64,000 nucleotides of DNA from Taklimakanibacter albus (GCF_016595235.1 NZ_JAENHL010000006.1:248001-312000); one strand, 5' to 3'; positions 32,334 to 41,507 are shown, counted from the first letter of the stretch. Notes: a model not told the origin generated them from the sequence alone. Program-made: numbers and translations.

Positions 32334-34915
32334 AATTTCTCCACTGAAAAATTCGCCGAGCCCTCATTGTTCTCGTAGAAGTAATTATGCAATCCCGGCA
32401 CGGAGACGATGGCGTCGTTGACATAGAGATAAAGCCGCCCGGTTTTCCGCGCGGTGATGAGGGCTTCCAGATTGCGCGCCTCGCATTTGTCGCTCGACTC
32501 CGGTGCCTTGATCGGGACGAGGGCATATTCGTCATTGCCACGCCGGCCGATGCGCGCGATCGGCCGGAAATAGGGCTCCGACCACCATCGTTTGGCTGGC
32601 GCCCCAAGATAGAAGGGAAGCGAGTCCGGCCAGGCGATGGTGTCGTCGATGCCATAAACCCCGGCGCAATGTGATGCATCCTTCCAGGCGGTGTTCTGCG
32701 GAATATCGATCTTGATCTTGTAGCTCTGTCCCTTCACCAGATCGATGCCGGTATCCGCGCACATATTCTTCGTCGTGTCGAACGTGCCGGCCATGGTCGC
32801 ATTGGCGGTGCCGGGCTCAGGACAGATCTTTCCGATCGAGCTCACGACCTCGAATGTCGCCTTGTTGAGGCCGGCTAGGAGGAAGACCGACGTGAGAACC
32901 AGAAAGACCAGCGGAAGCCCGGTATTCTTGAGGAAGCAATAGAGGGCTATTGCCGCATCATTTGTCCGGATGGCGCGCGCGAAGCGCAGTGTCCATGGCG
33001 TCGCACTTGCCTCTGCCTTGGCGTCGGCGCGGCCTAGTCTCGCTGCCAACAAAGCGCATATCGCCGCAATGCCAAAGAGAACACCGGCGGTGATCAGGGC
33101 CTTGGTGGTCAGAGGAGATGAAACGACCAGCGCCACTACGGAGCTGAAGAGGAAGATGAGGGCCGAACTCCACAGTGTCCGGCGCTGCGCGTCCCTGCGT
33201 GCCTCGCCGCTGTTGGCCTTATCCTCCTGATGATCGATATTCCAGACGGCGCGCGCCCGGTCGTGAATGCGGATGCGCAGGAATTTCCCGATCCACAGGC
33301 AGACGCCGATCGCCACACCGAGCGCCAGGGCGCCAGCCGGATTGTCGGTGATCGCCTGCAGCCAGGGGGCCGCCATGGCGGGGAGGAAACTGCGCAGCAG
33401 TTCAATAACCGGACCGATGACGCCGCCGAGAATGTCATTGAGATCCGAGATGATCCCGATTGTCGGATAGCCGGCATAGAGCGGATAAAGCCCGGCCAGG
33501 ACGAAGAGAACCAGGGATACATAATAAAGAGCGCGTCCCCACCAGACGCTGTCATGCATCAAGTCCACGCGCTCGGAGCGCAGCGGGCCTCTGGCCGATA
33601 CGATCGTATTGGCGACGTCGGAAAGCGATTGCTGCATGGCCTGCAGATCGCGGGTCCGGCCCACGGGGAGCGGCAACTTGTCGGGCCGTTTGGGCGGCGG
33701 GGCGATCTTGGTTACGCCGCCGAGCTGGGTGAGAGGGACCACGTCGTCATAAGGTGTGAGTACCTCGACTTCTTCCGGCAAGGCGATCGGACCATACTGA
33801 TCGGAGCCCTTCGCCATGCGGATGATGGCACTGGCATCGACAAGGGGAAGCCTTTTGGGCACGCCGCTCTTTGCCGAAGGACCGTTCATGAGGTCCTGAG
33901 CAGAGCGCGGATGATAGCGATAGAAAACGCCCGTCCCCGAGCGTGGATCGTAACGGCGGCCGCTTTCCGAGGCATTGTCCCAGTAGTCGGCAACGATCTC
34001 GGCATCGAAGCGCAGGCCGGACTCCGCCGCTTCCCCGATCATCCAGCACAGCGGAATATAAGCCAGCCGATCATCGGGATAGCCGCCGCCGACATTGGCA
34101 TGCGCGCCGGCGAACCACACTTGCCTGAGGCGTGGCGGCTCATCGTTCTTTGGCTGCAGATCCTTGGGATCATCCTCGAGCCAGGGAATAGGAAAGAAGG
34201 TTCGTCTCTCATCATCGATGCTGAATGCCTGGCGCGCCCGCTTGACGGAGGAGAGAAGGCCAGGCCCGAAGGACATCGGCCAGATCCAGCGGTCGACGGC
34301 TCGTGTCAGCTCATCGATGGGCAGACCATAGGCGGCCACGGTGTCCCAGACACCCAGGAAATGCACCTTCACACTCCCCGCCGCGCGCGGATCACCCGCC
34401 TTGGGCCTTACTTCCGAATAGGGCTTGCCCCGGGTGAAATTGTTCCAGACCTCTATGAATCGATCGCGCAAGCGACGAGAACTGGAAGTCCACCACATCC
34501 GAGCCGGAAAGGCCTTCTGGCGATAGGCGCGATAGGCGGCGACCGCATTGCGGTCGAGCTCCTGGGTCGAGGCGAAATTGACCAGCCCCTCGCGATGAAT
34601 GAGTCCGACCAGCATGCGGATCGTGAAGGCGCCGCGGCTGAAGCCGAAGGCATAGATCCGGTCGCCCGGCTCGTAATTGAGGCAGAGGAATTTGTAGAGC
34701 GCCAGCACGCGCTTCTTAACGCCGAAGCCGAGAGCGAGGCCGATGACCTGGAAGGGCTTGAAGCTCGATGTGCCGACGCCGTCGCTGAAGACAGCGATTT
34801 GATCGGCTCCGTTCAAGTCGAGCGCCTCATAGAGACGCCAGACATTGGTCTTGAAAGCCTTGGCGGCACTGTTGCCGGTGCCGTCGGCCAAGACGACAAG
34901 ATTCCTGCCGCCCAT
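32330..34915 (-). CDS. Membrane DUF2235 (Tle1-like) alpha/beta hydrolase with lectin-like tail
   Basis: An 861-residue protein. The N-terminal about 330 residues form a DUF2235/Tle1-type hydrolase domain: NLVVLADGTGNS, nucleophile elbow FGFSRGAF, a VWDTVAAYG aspartate and a FAGAHANVGGGY histidine complete a Ser-Asp-His triad. About five TM helices occupy the middle. The last about 140 residues, after the final helix, carry cysteines and end with YLYVNDAIVSVPG and a YENNEGSANFSV stretch like the galactose-binding lectin PA-IL. Start 34915 has GGGGAA upstream; 34945 is an alternative. The neighbour upstream is a lysozyme. Substrate and role are unknown; related domains are phospholipases. Confidence 0.78.
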   Translation of the reverse strand: MGGRNLVVLADGTGNSAAKAFKTNVWRLYEALDLNGADQIAVFSDGVGTSSFKPFQVIGLALGFGVKKRVLALYKFLCLNYEPGDRIYAFGFSRGAFTIRMLVGLIHREGLVNFASTQELDRNAVAAYRAYRQKAFPARMWWTSSSRRLRDRFIEVWNNFTRGKPYSEVRPKAGDPRAAGSVKVHFLGVWDTVAAYGLPIDELTRAVDRWIWPMSFGPGLLSSVKRARQAFSIDDERRTFFPIPWLEDDPKDLQPKNDEPPRLRQVWFAGAHANVGGGYPDDRLAYIPLCWMIGEAAESGLRFDAEIVADYWDNASESGRRYDPRSGTGVFYRYHPRSAQDLMNGPSAKSGVPKRLPLVDASAIIRMAKGSDQYGPIALPEEVEVLTPYDDVVPLTQLGGVTKIAPPPKRPDKLPLPVGRTRDLQAMQQSLSDVANTIVSARGPLRSERVDLMHDSVWWGRALYYVSLVLFVLAGLYPLYAGYPTIGIISDLNDILGGVIGPVIELLRSFLPAMAAPWLQAITDNPAGALALGVAIGVCLWIGKFLRIRIHDRARAVWNIDHQEDKANSGEARRDAQRRTLWSSALIFLFSSVVALVVSSPLTTKALITAGVLFGIAAICALLAARLGRADAKAEASATPWTLRFARAIRTNDAAIALYCFLKNTGLPLVFLVLTSVFLLAGLNKATFEVVSSIGKICPEPGTANATMAGTFDTTKNMCADTGIDLVKGQSYKIKIDIPQNTAWKDASHCAGVYGIDDTIAWPDSLPFYLGAPAKRWWSEPYFRPIARIGRRGNDEYALVPIKAPESSDKCEARNLEALITARKTGRLYLYVNDAIVSVPGLHNYFYENNEGSANFSVEKF

Positions 34916-35054
34916 GTGACGTTCCCCATCCCCGTTGCCGGTCATCCCGGCATCGCCCTCGTCGTTCCTTGCACGCGGATCTTGCTCGCCCGCGCCTTCC
35001 TCATTCAATGCGGCCCGCTTTTTTCTTTCTTCACCGCGCGGGCAGCGCCGCGGT

Positions 35055-37217
35055 TCACTTCTGTTGCGCGGCGTATTTGTCCATCTTGCCAAGGCCGCCC
35101 CAGGCCGCCAACCCCAGGAAGATCGGCAGCAGAGCGGAGGCGATCGGCGCGATCGGTCCCAAGGCCGGGATCAGGGTGAGAAGCGGCGAGCCGGTGGTCA
35201 GAAGGGAACTCAAGACCGATCCGAGGATGCCGAGGAAGCTCTTGCGGCCATCGAGCATGTTGCCGAGGGTCGTGCCGAGGGCACCATTGACGGGCGTCAG
35301 GCCCGGCTTGCCGCTCTTGCTCTCCAGGATCCGGGTCAGCAAGGAGGCAATGATCGCTGTCGGTGTGGAGGGCGCTGCTGTACCAGGCGCCGCCACTCCC
35401 GGTTGATGAGTCCCATCGACCTGAGGAATGTTGCCGGGTTGCGCCAAAGCATCAGTCAGCATCTTGACCAATTGATTGAGTGCTTCGTCCTTCGTTGTCA
35501 CGGTCGTATCTCCTTCGTCGTCGATCTTGGGCGTCGGCATGACAGGTTGTTCGCCGTCCGTCTCGGCAAGCCATTTATCTGCTTCGACCCTGAGTATCTT
35601 CACGCGTCTGTTAAAGCCGCCCTTGAAAGTGGCGTAGTTGTCGATCGACTTGAGCAGGGCATCGTAGAGGTCGATGAGATCGTCGATCGTGTCCGCCAAC
35701 GGCGCCGTGGCGATGGCCTTCAATGTATCTTCACCAACATCGCCATCGACTTTCAGCGATGCGCCGTTCTTGTTGAGCGCGCGTTGCAGATATTCTCCGG
35801 CTCTGCCAGGGCCGGCATGGACGGCAATATTGTAGACCGGTAGCGCGAGTGCACCGGGCATCGCACCGCAGGAGCTCTTCGTCCAGTACCGGGCAAAATA
35901 GATATCCTTGGCTTCATCATAGGTCATCGCCTTGACTTCGGCGGCGGTGACCGAGGCCTTCTTGCGCCATGCTGCCAAAGTATAGTGCGTTATGCCAAAA
36001 TTCGTCGGGCCACCCTTGTCCTTTGGGTTATTGGTGAAGCCGCCCTCGAATTCCTTGATGAGAGCCTGTGCGCGTTCGAAATTGGCGCGCGAGCGTTGAT
36101 CGTCGGATTGAGGGCTAGTGGCAGCGGTCTTTGTCGTGGTGGTAAGTATTGGTTGAGTGCCCGTCAACCCGAGCGCGATGGCGAGCAATTGCTGAACGGT
36201 CGCTTCATCGAGATCGGTTTCGTCCTCGAGATCAGGGTTGTTGCCCGGTGTTTCCACCGCCTCGCCAGGCTGCGGCGCGGCTTTGGCTTTGGACAACGGC
36301 GGTAGGACGATGCCAAGTGACTCGGCGGTCTGGGCGCCGCAGACGCCGTCGGCGGCTACCGGACCTAGGGTCTTTGCCTGAAAGGTCATCAAGGCGCTCA
36401 GGGACGCTCTGCCGAAAATCCCGTCAGCCTTCTTTTGCAGCAGTCCCCGTTCCGTCAGTTTGTTCTGGACATCGCGGGCGAGGGGGCCGGTCGATCCGAA
36501 GCGGACGACCTGCGATGCGTCTTCCGCAGCTTCGAGGAAGGCCAGCTCTTCGGCCGAAAACAGGAGATAGACGAAGCGCTTCTGCTTGATGCCATAGGCA
36601 TTGTCGATAAAGGTCCGCCACGGGCCCGTCTCCGGGCGATTGCTTCCGGACGGTTGCGGGAGGCCGCAGATCACCTGGCAACCGGCGCTGCTGTAGAAGC
36701 CGGCGAGATCCTCGGTATAGGCCGAATGGATATTGTCCCAGACAAATGTCCCGTCCTGGCCGCCGAAGTCCACCTTGTCAGCAAGATCGAAGGTGAGATT
36801 GTCGGCGGTGCGCCAGACGGGAAAGAAAGTCGCTTGCCGGAACGCTCTGTGCGCGCCCGGCTTGTTGGCCTTGTGCACGCCTTTCTCATGCTCGAAACGA
36901 CCGAGCATCAGCATATTCGTGCCTGTCCCACCCTTTTGTTTGGCCCTTTCGATATTTGGCCGGGAAGGCACGGTCGAGCCCGGGAAGAGTGCAATGTCGT
37001 CGGATTCGACCTTCCACTGTCCGAGTGTGCAGTTCATCCTCAGGAAGTCGATGGACGAGAACTGTCCGGTGCGACTCTTGCTGAAGGAGTTATCAAACGG
37101 GGAGTCAGGTTTGAAGCCGCGGATGCCGAAGAAGATCATGCCATCGGTCGGGATGGCATAGCCATTGCGTCTTGCGGCACGAGTCAACAACTTGGCGGTG
37201 ATCGTCAGATCAGCCAT
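35055..37217 (-). CDS. Multidomain GH108 lysozyme with PG-binding domain
   Basis: A 720-residue protein. Residues 1-235 form a domain I do not recognise, with YTEDLAGFYSSAGCQVICG near its end. Residues about 240-310 are a peptidoglycan-binding fold (PLARDVQNKLTERGLLQ, ADGIFGRASLSALMTFQ). After an acidic and TT-rich linker comes a GH108 lysozyme: catalytic E391 in KEFEGGFTNNPKDKGGPTNF, then a PG-binding-3 module (AVHAGPGRAGEYLQRALN). The C-terminal 100 residues include a hydrophobic stretch (LIPALGPIAPIASALLPIFLGLAAW) that could insert in a membrane. No N-terminal signal peptide is visible, so export, if any, is unusual. It precedes the DUF2235 gene on the same strand. Confidence 0.8.
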   Translation of the reverse strand: MADLTITAKLLTRAARRNGYAIPTDGMIFFGIRGFKPDSPFDNSFSKSRTGQFSSIDFLRMNCTLGQWKVESDDIALFPGSTVPSRPNIERAKQKGGTGTNMLMLGRFEHEKGVHKANKPGAHRAFRQATFFPVWRTADNLTFDLADKVDFGGQDGTFVWDNIHSAYTEDLAGFYSSAGCQVICGLPQPSGSNRPETGPWRTFIDNAYGIKQKRFVYLLFSAEELAFLEAAEDASQVVRFGSTGPLARDVQNKLTERGLLQKKADGIFGRASLSALMTFQAKTLGPVAADGVCGAQTAESLGIVLPPLSKAKAAPQPGEAVETPGNNPDLEDETDLDEATVQQLLAIALGLTGTQPILTTTTKTAATSPQSDDQRSRANFERAQALIKEFEGGFTNNPKDKGGPTNFGITHYTLAAWRKKASVTAAEVKAMTYDEAKDIYFARYWTKSSCGAMPGALALPVYNIAVHAGPGRAGEYLQRALNKNGASLKVDGDVGEDTLKAIATAPLADTIDDLIDLYDALLKSIDNYATFKGGFNRRVKILRVEADKWLAETDGEQPVMPTPKIDDEGDTTVTTKDEALNQLVKMLTDALAQPGNIPQVDGTHQPGVAAPGTAAPSTPTAIIASLLTRILESKSGKPGLTPVNGALGTTLGNMLDGRKSFLGILGSVLSSLLTTGSPLLTLIPALGPIAPIASALLPIFLGLAAWGGLGKMDKYAAQQK

Positions 37218-37448
37218 GGGTCCCTCTCAAGCCCTCGCGGAATTGTCAGATAAATCAGCACAAAAGCGATTGAAACGGAAGTGCCTTTGGGTAATTTATT
37301 TGCTTATGATTACCGCCGGGGTTTCACGGGCACAACTGTAACGCCGAGGCAATGTCGCAAAATGTGCGGAAAGGCACAACGCAAACGATAAATTATAAGA
37401 ATATCGAAAAGCAGAAAAAACATAATATTTTCAATATCTTGTTAAGAT
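37218..37448. other. AT-rich intergenic stretch
   Basis: This 231-base gap lies between the lysozyme start and the end of the molybdopterin oxidoreductase gene. Its 37340-37440 part is strikingly AT-rich with A-tracts and TATAATATTTT-like stretches, unlike the surrounding sequence. It could hold the promoter of the lysozyme gene (minus strand) and the terminator of the upstream gene. No ORF of note. Confidence 0.5.
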
Positions 37449-39488
37449 TCAGGCGCGCCCTGGATGGAGCAGTCGCACCTCCGTACCATGGACGGCCGTG
37501 CTTTCGGCCATGTCGCTCTTGCGCGCCGAGACCAGTGCATTGACATTGACATCGTCGGGCGACGTGCCCGGCCAGCGGCCCTTGTGGACGATGCCGACGC
37601 CCGGTTGAGCCGCGTCCGACAAGGCGACTGTGAGAGAGAGCTGTCCGGTTTCATTGGCGAGCAATATCTGGTCGCCTTCGGCGAAGCCGTTTGCCGCCGC
37701 GTCCTCGGGATGCAGCATGACCGTCGGCGGCCCAAGCCTGCGACGGATCACCTTGTCATTGCCGTAGCTCGAATTCATCAGCCACAGCGAGGCGGGCGAG
37801 AGGATGCGTAAGTGACCGGGCGCGGGTGGCGCATCGGCCTCGGGCAGGGCCATGCGCGGCAGGCCTTGCGCTTCCGCCCGCGCGCTGGCGAGCTCGATCT
37901 TGCCGGATGGTGTGGCGAAGGTGAGGTCGGCGAATTGAATGCGGGGTTCCGGGAACAAGGCGACGGTGCCGGCCTCGGCGAGATCGGCGAAGGAGCCGCG
38001 ATAAGGCGTCGTGGCGAGGAGTCGGGCGATCAACGCCGCGTCGGTCTCGAAGAGCGCGGGCTCATTGAACCCCATCGCCGCGGCGAGGCGGCGGAATATT
38101 TCCTGATTGGAGAGCGCTTCGCCCGGCGGCTCGCCGGCCTTCACTTGCGCCGACAGGGTGAGATCGAAATAGGGCAGCACCAGGTCGTCGAATTCGAGGA
38201 AGCTCGCCGCCGGCAATACGATATCGGCATAACGCGTCGTGTCGGTATGGAAGAGGTCGATGGCGACGTGGAAAAGATCGTCGCGCTGGAGTGCCCGGCG
38301 CAGACGCCCTTGCTCGGGCGAGGAGGCGGCCGGATTGTTGTTCCAGTTGATGAAGGCGCGGGCGCGCTCCGTGTCTTCGAGCGTGGCGGCGAGATCCATA
38401 TGGCTGAACGACCCGACGCCGTCGCGGGCAAGCGACGGCTCGGTCACCATCGCCATGTCGATACCGCGCGCCGTGCCGCCGTTCATATAGCAGAAGCCGG
38501 CACCTTCCTTGCCAAGATTGCCGGTGAAGGCGACGAGGGCGGAAACCGCCCGGAACACATTGCCGCCCTGCGGCTGCCGCTGGGCGCCCTGGCCGAGCCA
38601 TAGGAGTGACGGTCCACGGCCATAGAGGAGGGCCGCTTCTTCGATGAGCCGGGCCGGCACGCCGCATAGCTCTTCGCCACGCGCCGGCGTCATCGCCCGG
38701 ATGGCCGGCATCATCTCTTCCCAGCCGACCGTGTGTTTGGCGAGGAAAGCATGGTCGACGAGGCCTCTGGCGTCGAGCACATTGAGCAGCGCGAAAGCGA
38801 GCGCCGCGTCGCTGCCGGGCCGGAGCTTGAGATGGAGGTCGGCGGCCAATGCGGTGTCGTGACCGATCGGGTCCACGACGATGAGCTTGGCGCCGTGGGC
38901 GCGCGCTTCTTTCAGCCAGAATTTGTCCTGATGCGGCGCCGAATGCGACGGATTGGCGCCCCAGATCAGGAGCGCGCATGAGCGGCTGGCGCTGCGCGGA
39001 TCGAAACCGTCGAGCGAATTGCCGAAAACCAGCTCCAGCGCCGCATGGCCGGCCTTGTTGCAGACGGTATCGGGATCAACCTCGGTGGCGCCGATCCGGT
39101 TGAAGAAGCGGCTTGGAAAAGCGCCGGCGAGAAGAGCTACCGTGCCGGTATAATGCGTATGGATGATGCTGCGAGCTTGGCCCTGGGCCAGGAGCTGGTT
39201 GAGATGGACGGCGATTTCGCTCAGCGCGTCATCCCACGAGATCGGCGCGAATTCACCACTGCCCTTGACGCCAACGCGCCGCAAGGGTGTCGAAAGCCTC
39301 AGCGCTGGATCGCGCCAGGCGCCATTATAGGCAATGGCGCATTTGCCACAGAGCGCGCCGCGCGTGATGTGATGGTCGGGATCGCCCAGTACATTGGCGA
39401 TGACGCCATTGCGCTTGTTCACGATCATCCCACAGGCATCGTAGCAGTCTCTGGGGCAGGTCGTTTTTATCGTCTCGATGGCGATCAT
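37449..39488 (-). CDS. Molybdopterin-dependent oxidoreductase (formate dehydrogenase-like)
   Basis: A 679-residue member of the DMSO-reductase superfamily. An N-terminal [4Fe-4S] motif is present (C11-X3-C15-X3-C19, then C47 in LCGKC). The Mo-bis-MGD domains follow: WGANPSHSAPHQ, IVVDPIGHDTALAADLHL, NNNPAASSPEQGRL and DTTRYADIVLPAASFLE. The C-terminal molybdopterin-dinucleotide domain contains LHPEDAAANGFAEGDQI. No signal peptide and no adjacent electron-transfer subunit, so it is a soluble single-subunit enzyme of unknown substrate. ATG 39488 is preceded by GGAAAG; a long palindrome begins immediately upstream of this ribosome site. Confidence 0.87.
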   Translation of the reverse strand: MIAIETIKTTCPRDCYDACGMIVNKRNGVIANVLGDPDHHITRGALCGKCAIAYNGAWRDPALRLSTPLRRVGVKGSGEFAPISWDDALSEIAVHLNQLLAQGQARSIIHTHYTGTVALLAGAFPSRFFNRIGATEVDPDTVCNKAGHAALELVFGNSLDGFDPRSASRSCALLIWGANPSHSAPHQDKFWLKEARAHGAKLIVVDPIGHDTALAADLHLKLRPGSDAALAFALLNVLDARGLVDHAFLAKHTVGWEEMMPAIRAMTPARGEELCGVPARLIEEAALLYGRGPSLLWLGQGAQRQPQGGNVFRAVSALVAFTGNLGKEGAGFCYMNGGTARGIDMAMVTEPSLARDGVGSFSHMDLAATLEDTERARAFINWNNNPAASSPEQGRLRRALQRDDLFHVAIDLFHTDTTRYADIVLPAASFLEFDDLVLPYFDLTLSAQVKAGEPPGEALSNQEIFRRLAAAMGFNEPALFETDAALIARLLATTPYRGSFADLAEAGTVALFPEPRIQFADLTFATPSGKIELASARAEAQGLPRMALPEADAPPAPGHLRILSPASLWLMNSSYGNDKVIRRRLGPPTVMLHPEDAAANGFAEGDQILLANETGQLSLTVALSDAAQPGVGIVHKGRWPGTSPDDVNVNALVSARKSDMAESTAVHGTEVRLLHPGRA

Positions 39489-39500
39489 CTGGCTTTCCGG

Positions 39501-39576
39501 CTAGTGTGCTGAACGCGAAGTTCCTGATATCAGGCGGCTTGCACCGACAGGAACTTCGCGTTCAAAAGCACACTAG
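39501..39576. repeat. CTAG-ended palindromic element A
   Basis: Outer arms CTAGTGTGCT (39501-39510) and AGCACACTAG (39567-39576) flank perfect 16-base inner arms (GAACGCGAAGTTCCTG 39511-39526; 39548-39563). The loop is 21 bases and an unpaired AAA interrupts the 3' side. It sits right upstream of the ribosome site of the molybdopterin oxidoreductase gene. Confidence 0.85.
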
Positions 39577-39590
39577 AGTCATCAAGTTTT

Positions 39591-39665
39591 CTAGTGCCCT
39601 TCCGAATCCGAAGTTCGCTCGGAAGGTGCCGCTGTCAGTGGCGAACTTCGGATTCGGGGCACTAG
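39591..39665. repeat. CTAG-ended palindromic element B
   Basis: Outer arms CTAGTGCCC (39591-39599) and GGGCACTAG (39657-39665) flank 16-base inner arms (CGAATCCGAAGTTCGC 39603-39618; 39641-39656), with a 22-base loop and an unpaired TTC on the 5' side. Same architecture as element A, 14 bases away, but mirror-image, and sharing the core CGAAGTTC. Confidence 0.85.
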
Positions 39666-39747
39666 TGTCGTACCGACCATAGCATGGCCGCGGACGCGGC
39701 TGGCTGTCCACTTGCGCATCTATGCCTCAGGCCAGTTTGCGCTCTCT

Positions 39748-40734
39748 CTATACCGCGATCCGGTCCGGCATCGCGCGGTCGGGCAGGGCAGCGAGCGCTT
39801 CCGCCGCGCATGTGGCGAGCAGATGGAACAAGCCCGCTTGCATGTTCTGCAGGTCGTCGGCGAGGCCGGCGCTCAGGCTGATCATATCGGCTTCGCGGGT
39901 AAGGAGACCTGCCGCTTCGGCATCGCGGAGCAGCCGCAGGACATGGGTACGCGAAACCTGAAATTGCTTGGCCAGAGCCGAGATCGAGACCGGCAGAGGC
40001 GCGAGAGAAACCGGTTGGCCGTCGGAGCCGCCTGCAAGCATCAGGCTGTAGAGGATCAGCATGCCGGCGTCGCGACCGGCAAAGAGATGCAAGCTCGGTG
40101 CGTGATCGAGAATGCGGCTGCCGGATATGAACCAGGTGCCGAGCGCCCGGAACAGCGCCGCCTCGAAATCCGGATCGCCCAGCGCGTGGACGGCCGGCGC
40201 GATGTCGGGGCGAAGCAAGGTTATGACCGGGAATTGGCGTGCCAGGCGCGTGCGCGCGATGTCCATCAGCTTCTCGCTCGGGCGCAACTGGGTGACGCGG
40301 CGGTCGCCTGGATGCGGAACCGATTCGATGTGTCCGGTCAGGCGCATGAAAGCCAGGATCGCACTGGCCCGGCCGGGGCTGCACAGGCCGTTGGTCCGGC
40401 AGAAGTTGCGGAACCGGCTCGGGGTCAAACCGGACAAGGGATCATCGGCGCGTCCCTCGAGATGAAGATAGATCACCGCATGGCCGATGAGCGCCAGCGG
40501 CCGGTCGCTGAGGAACCAGCTCATCACCCGGTTGCGGCGATGGAGGGCGATCAATCCTTCGGCTGAGGCCCTGAGCGCTTCTCCGAAACGCGGATGGGCA
40601 CGCAACTGCGCCAGCGCCTGCGGTGTGAGAATGTCTTTTCCTGAAGCAACGAGCATCGTAATGAGGTGATTCAACCGCAATCCTGTCAATTTTGTACACT
40701 TACCTGCTTGCCCTACGCGATGCCATAGCCGCAT
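39748..40734 (-). CDS. Hypothetical protein with two helix-turn-helix-like regions
   Basis: A 328-residue protein that I cannot assign to a named family. Two regions look like winged helices: FRNFCRTNGLCSPGRASAILAFMRLTGHIES around residues 105-140, and ISALAKQFQVSRTHVLRLLRDAEAAGLL around 255-285, the second resembling GntR/MarR-type DNA-binding helices. The middle is alpha-helical with no TM segment. It is therefore probably a transcription regulator. ATG 40734 is the first start; ATG 40656 (MLVASGKDIL) is possible. Two long palindromes lie between its stop and the molybdopterin oxidoreductase gene downstream. Confidence 0.65.
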   Translation of the reverse strand: MRLWHRVGQAGKCTKLTGLRLNHLITMLVASGKDILTPQALAQLRAHPRFGEALRASAEGLIALHRRNRVMSWFLSDRPLALIGHAVIYLHLEGRADDPLSGLTPSRFRNFCRTNGLCSPGRASAILAFMRLTGHIESVPHPGDRRVTQLRPSEKLMDIARTRLARQFPVITLLRPDIAPAVHALGDPDFEAALFRALGTWFISGSRILDHAPSLHLFAGRDAGMLILYSLMLAGGSDGQPVSLAPLPVSISALAKQFQVSRTHVLRLLRDAEAAGLLTREADMISLSAGLADDLQNMQAGLFHLLATCAAEALAALPDRAMPDRIAV

Positions 40735-40739
40735 CCAAT

Positions 40740-41507
40740 TCAGCGAGCTGGATAAGGGGCTTTCGCAGCCGGCGTCAGCCCGGTGAGACGGCGACTTTCG
40801 CGCACCAGATGCGCCTGGTCGGAGTAGCCGGCATCGAGCGCGAGAAGGGCGGTGGGCACCTTTGGTGAGGTACGGCGCAGGCTCAGAAAGCGCTGATAGC
40901 GCAGGATGCGGTCCAGAGTCTTCGGGCCATAGCCGAAATTCTCATCGAAGCGGCGCCTGAGGCTCCGCTCGCTCATCTGCAGTGCGCGGGCAAGCCAGGG
41001 GATGAGCGCCACACCTGCCGGCGCGCCTTGCATGATCAAGGTGAAGGCGGCGTGCATGACCATATCGCCAGAGGGATGCTCAACTCGATCCGCAAGCAAG
41101 GCGCGCTCAATATCTGCGGCATCGCGGATGCTCTTCGCCAGACGACGGGCCCGCACACCCCACAGATCTTCGAGCGCCACCCGCCGGCTGGTGATCTCCG
41201 ACACCGGCAGGCCCAGCCAGGCATGGGCGGCACCGGGGTGAAAGCGGAATCCGATGATTTCGGTTCCCGCCGGAATGATCTCGGTTTGCGGTTCCTTGTC
41301 GGGACCGGCAATACGCAGGGCGCCACCGATCCATTGCAGGTCGATCGTGCCGTCGGGTGTTACGATGACCGGCGGCGCCGCGGCCTCGGGCATGCGATGG
41401 CTCCACACCGCGGCAAAAACAGTGCGCAATGCAGGAGCGACCGGCCGCTCATGGAACTCGCCAACCGCAGCGGCGGGCGCTGCCTCCATCGGTTTATGCG
41501 CAATCAT
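40740..41507 (-). CDS. AraC family transcriptional regulator
   Basis: A 255-residue regulator. The C-terminal about 100 residues carry the AraC double HTH: LARALQMSERSLRRRFDENFGYGPKTLDRILRYQRFLSL and LLALDAGYSDQAHLVRESRRLTGLTP. The N-terminal domain (PPVIVTPDGTIDLQWIGG, IIGFRFHPGAAHAWLG) is the DUF6597-like sensing domain often found in this subgroup. It ends 5 bases before the start of the hypothetical HTH gene on the same strand and is divergent from a VOC-family gene 86 bases away, which is a plausible target. Confidence 0.88.
   Translation of the reverse strand: MIAHKPMEAAPAAAVGEFHERPVAPALRTVFAAVWSHRMPEAAAPPVIVTPDGTIDLQWIGGALRIAGPDKEPQTEIIPAGTEIIGFRFHPGAAHAWLGLPVSEITSRRVALEDLWGVRARRLAKSIRDAADIERALLADRVEHPSGDMVMHAAFTLIMQGAPAGVALIPWLARALQMSERSLRRRFDENFGYGPKTLDRILRYQRFLSLRRTSPKVPTALLALDAGYSDQAHLVRESRRLTGLTPAAKAPYPAR

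Noticed and set aside
33230-35179. 649-residue frame antisense to the DUF2235 gene
   Set aside because: The DUF2235 frame has the complete catalytic triad and TM pattern; the opposite frame has neither.
32330-37217. Prophage or complete type VI secretion locus
   Set aside because: No structural phage genes, integrase, Hcp, VgrG, PAAR or immunity candidates are visible nearby.
37352-37543. 63-residue ORF in the AT-rich gap
   Set aside because: It runs from the AT-rich leader into the antisense of the molybdopterin oxidoreductase gene and has no ribosome site or family match.
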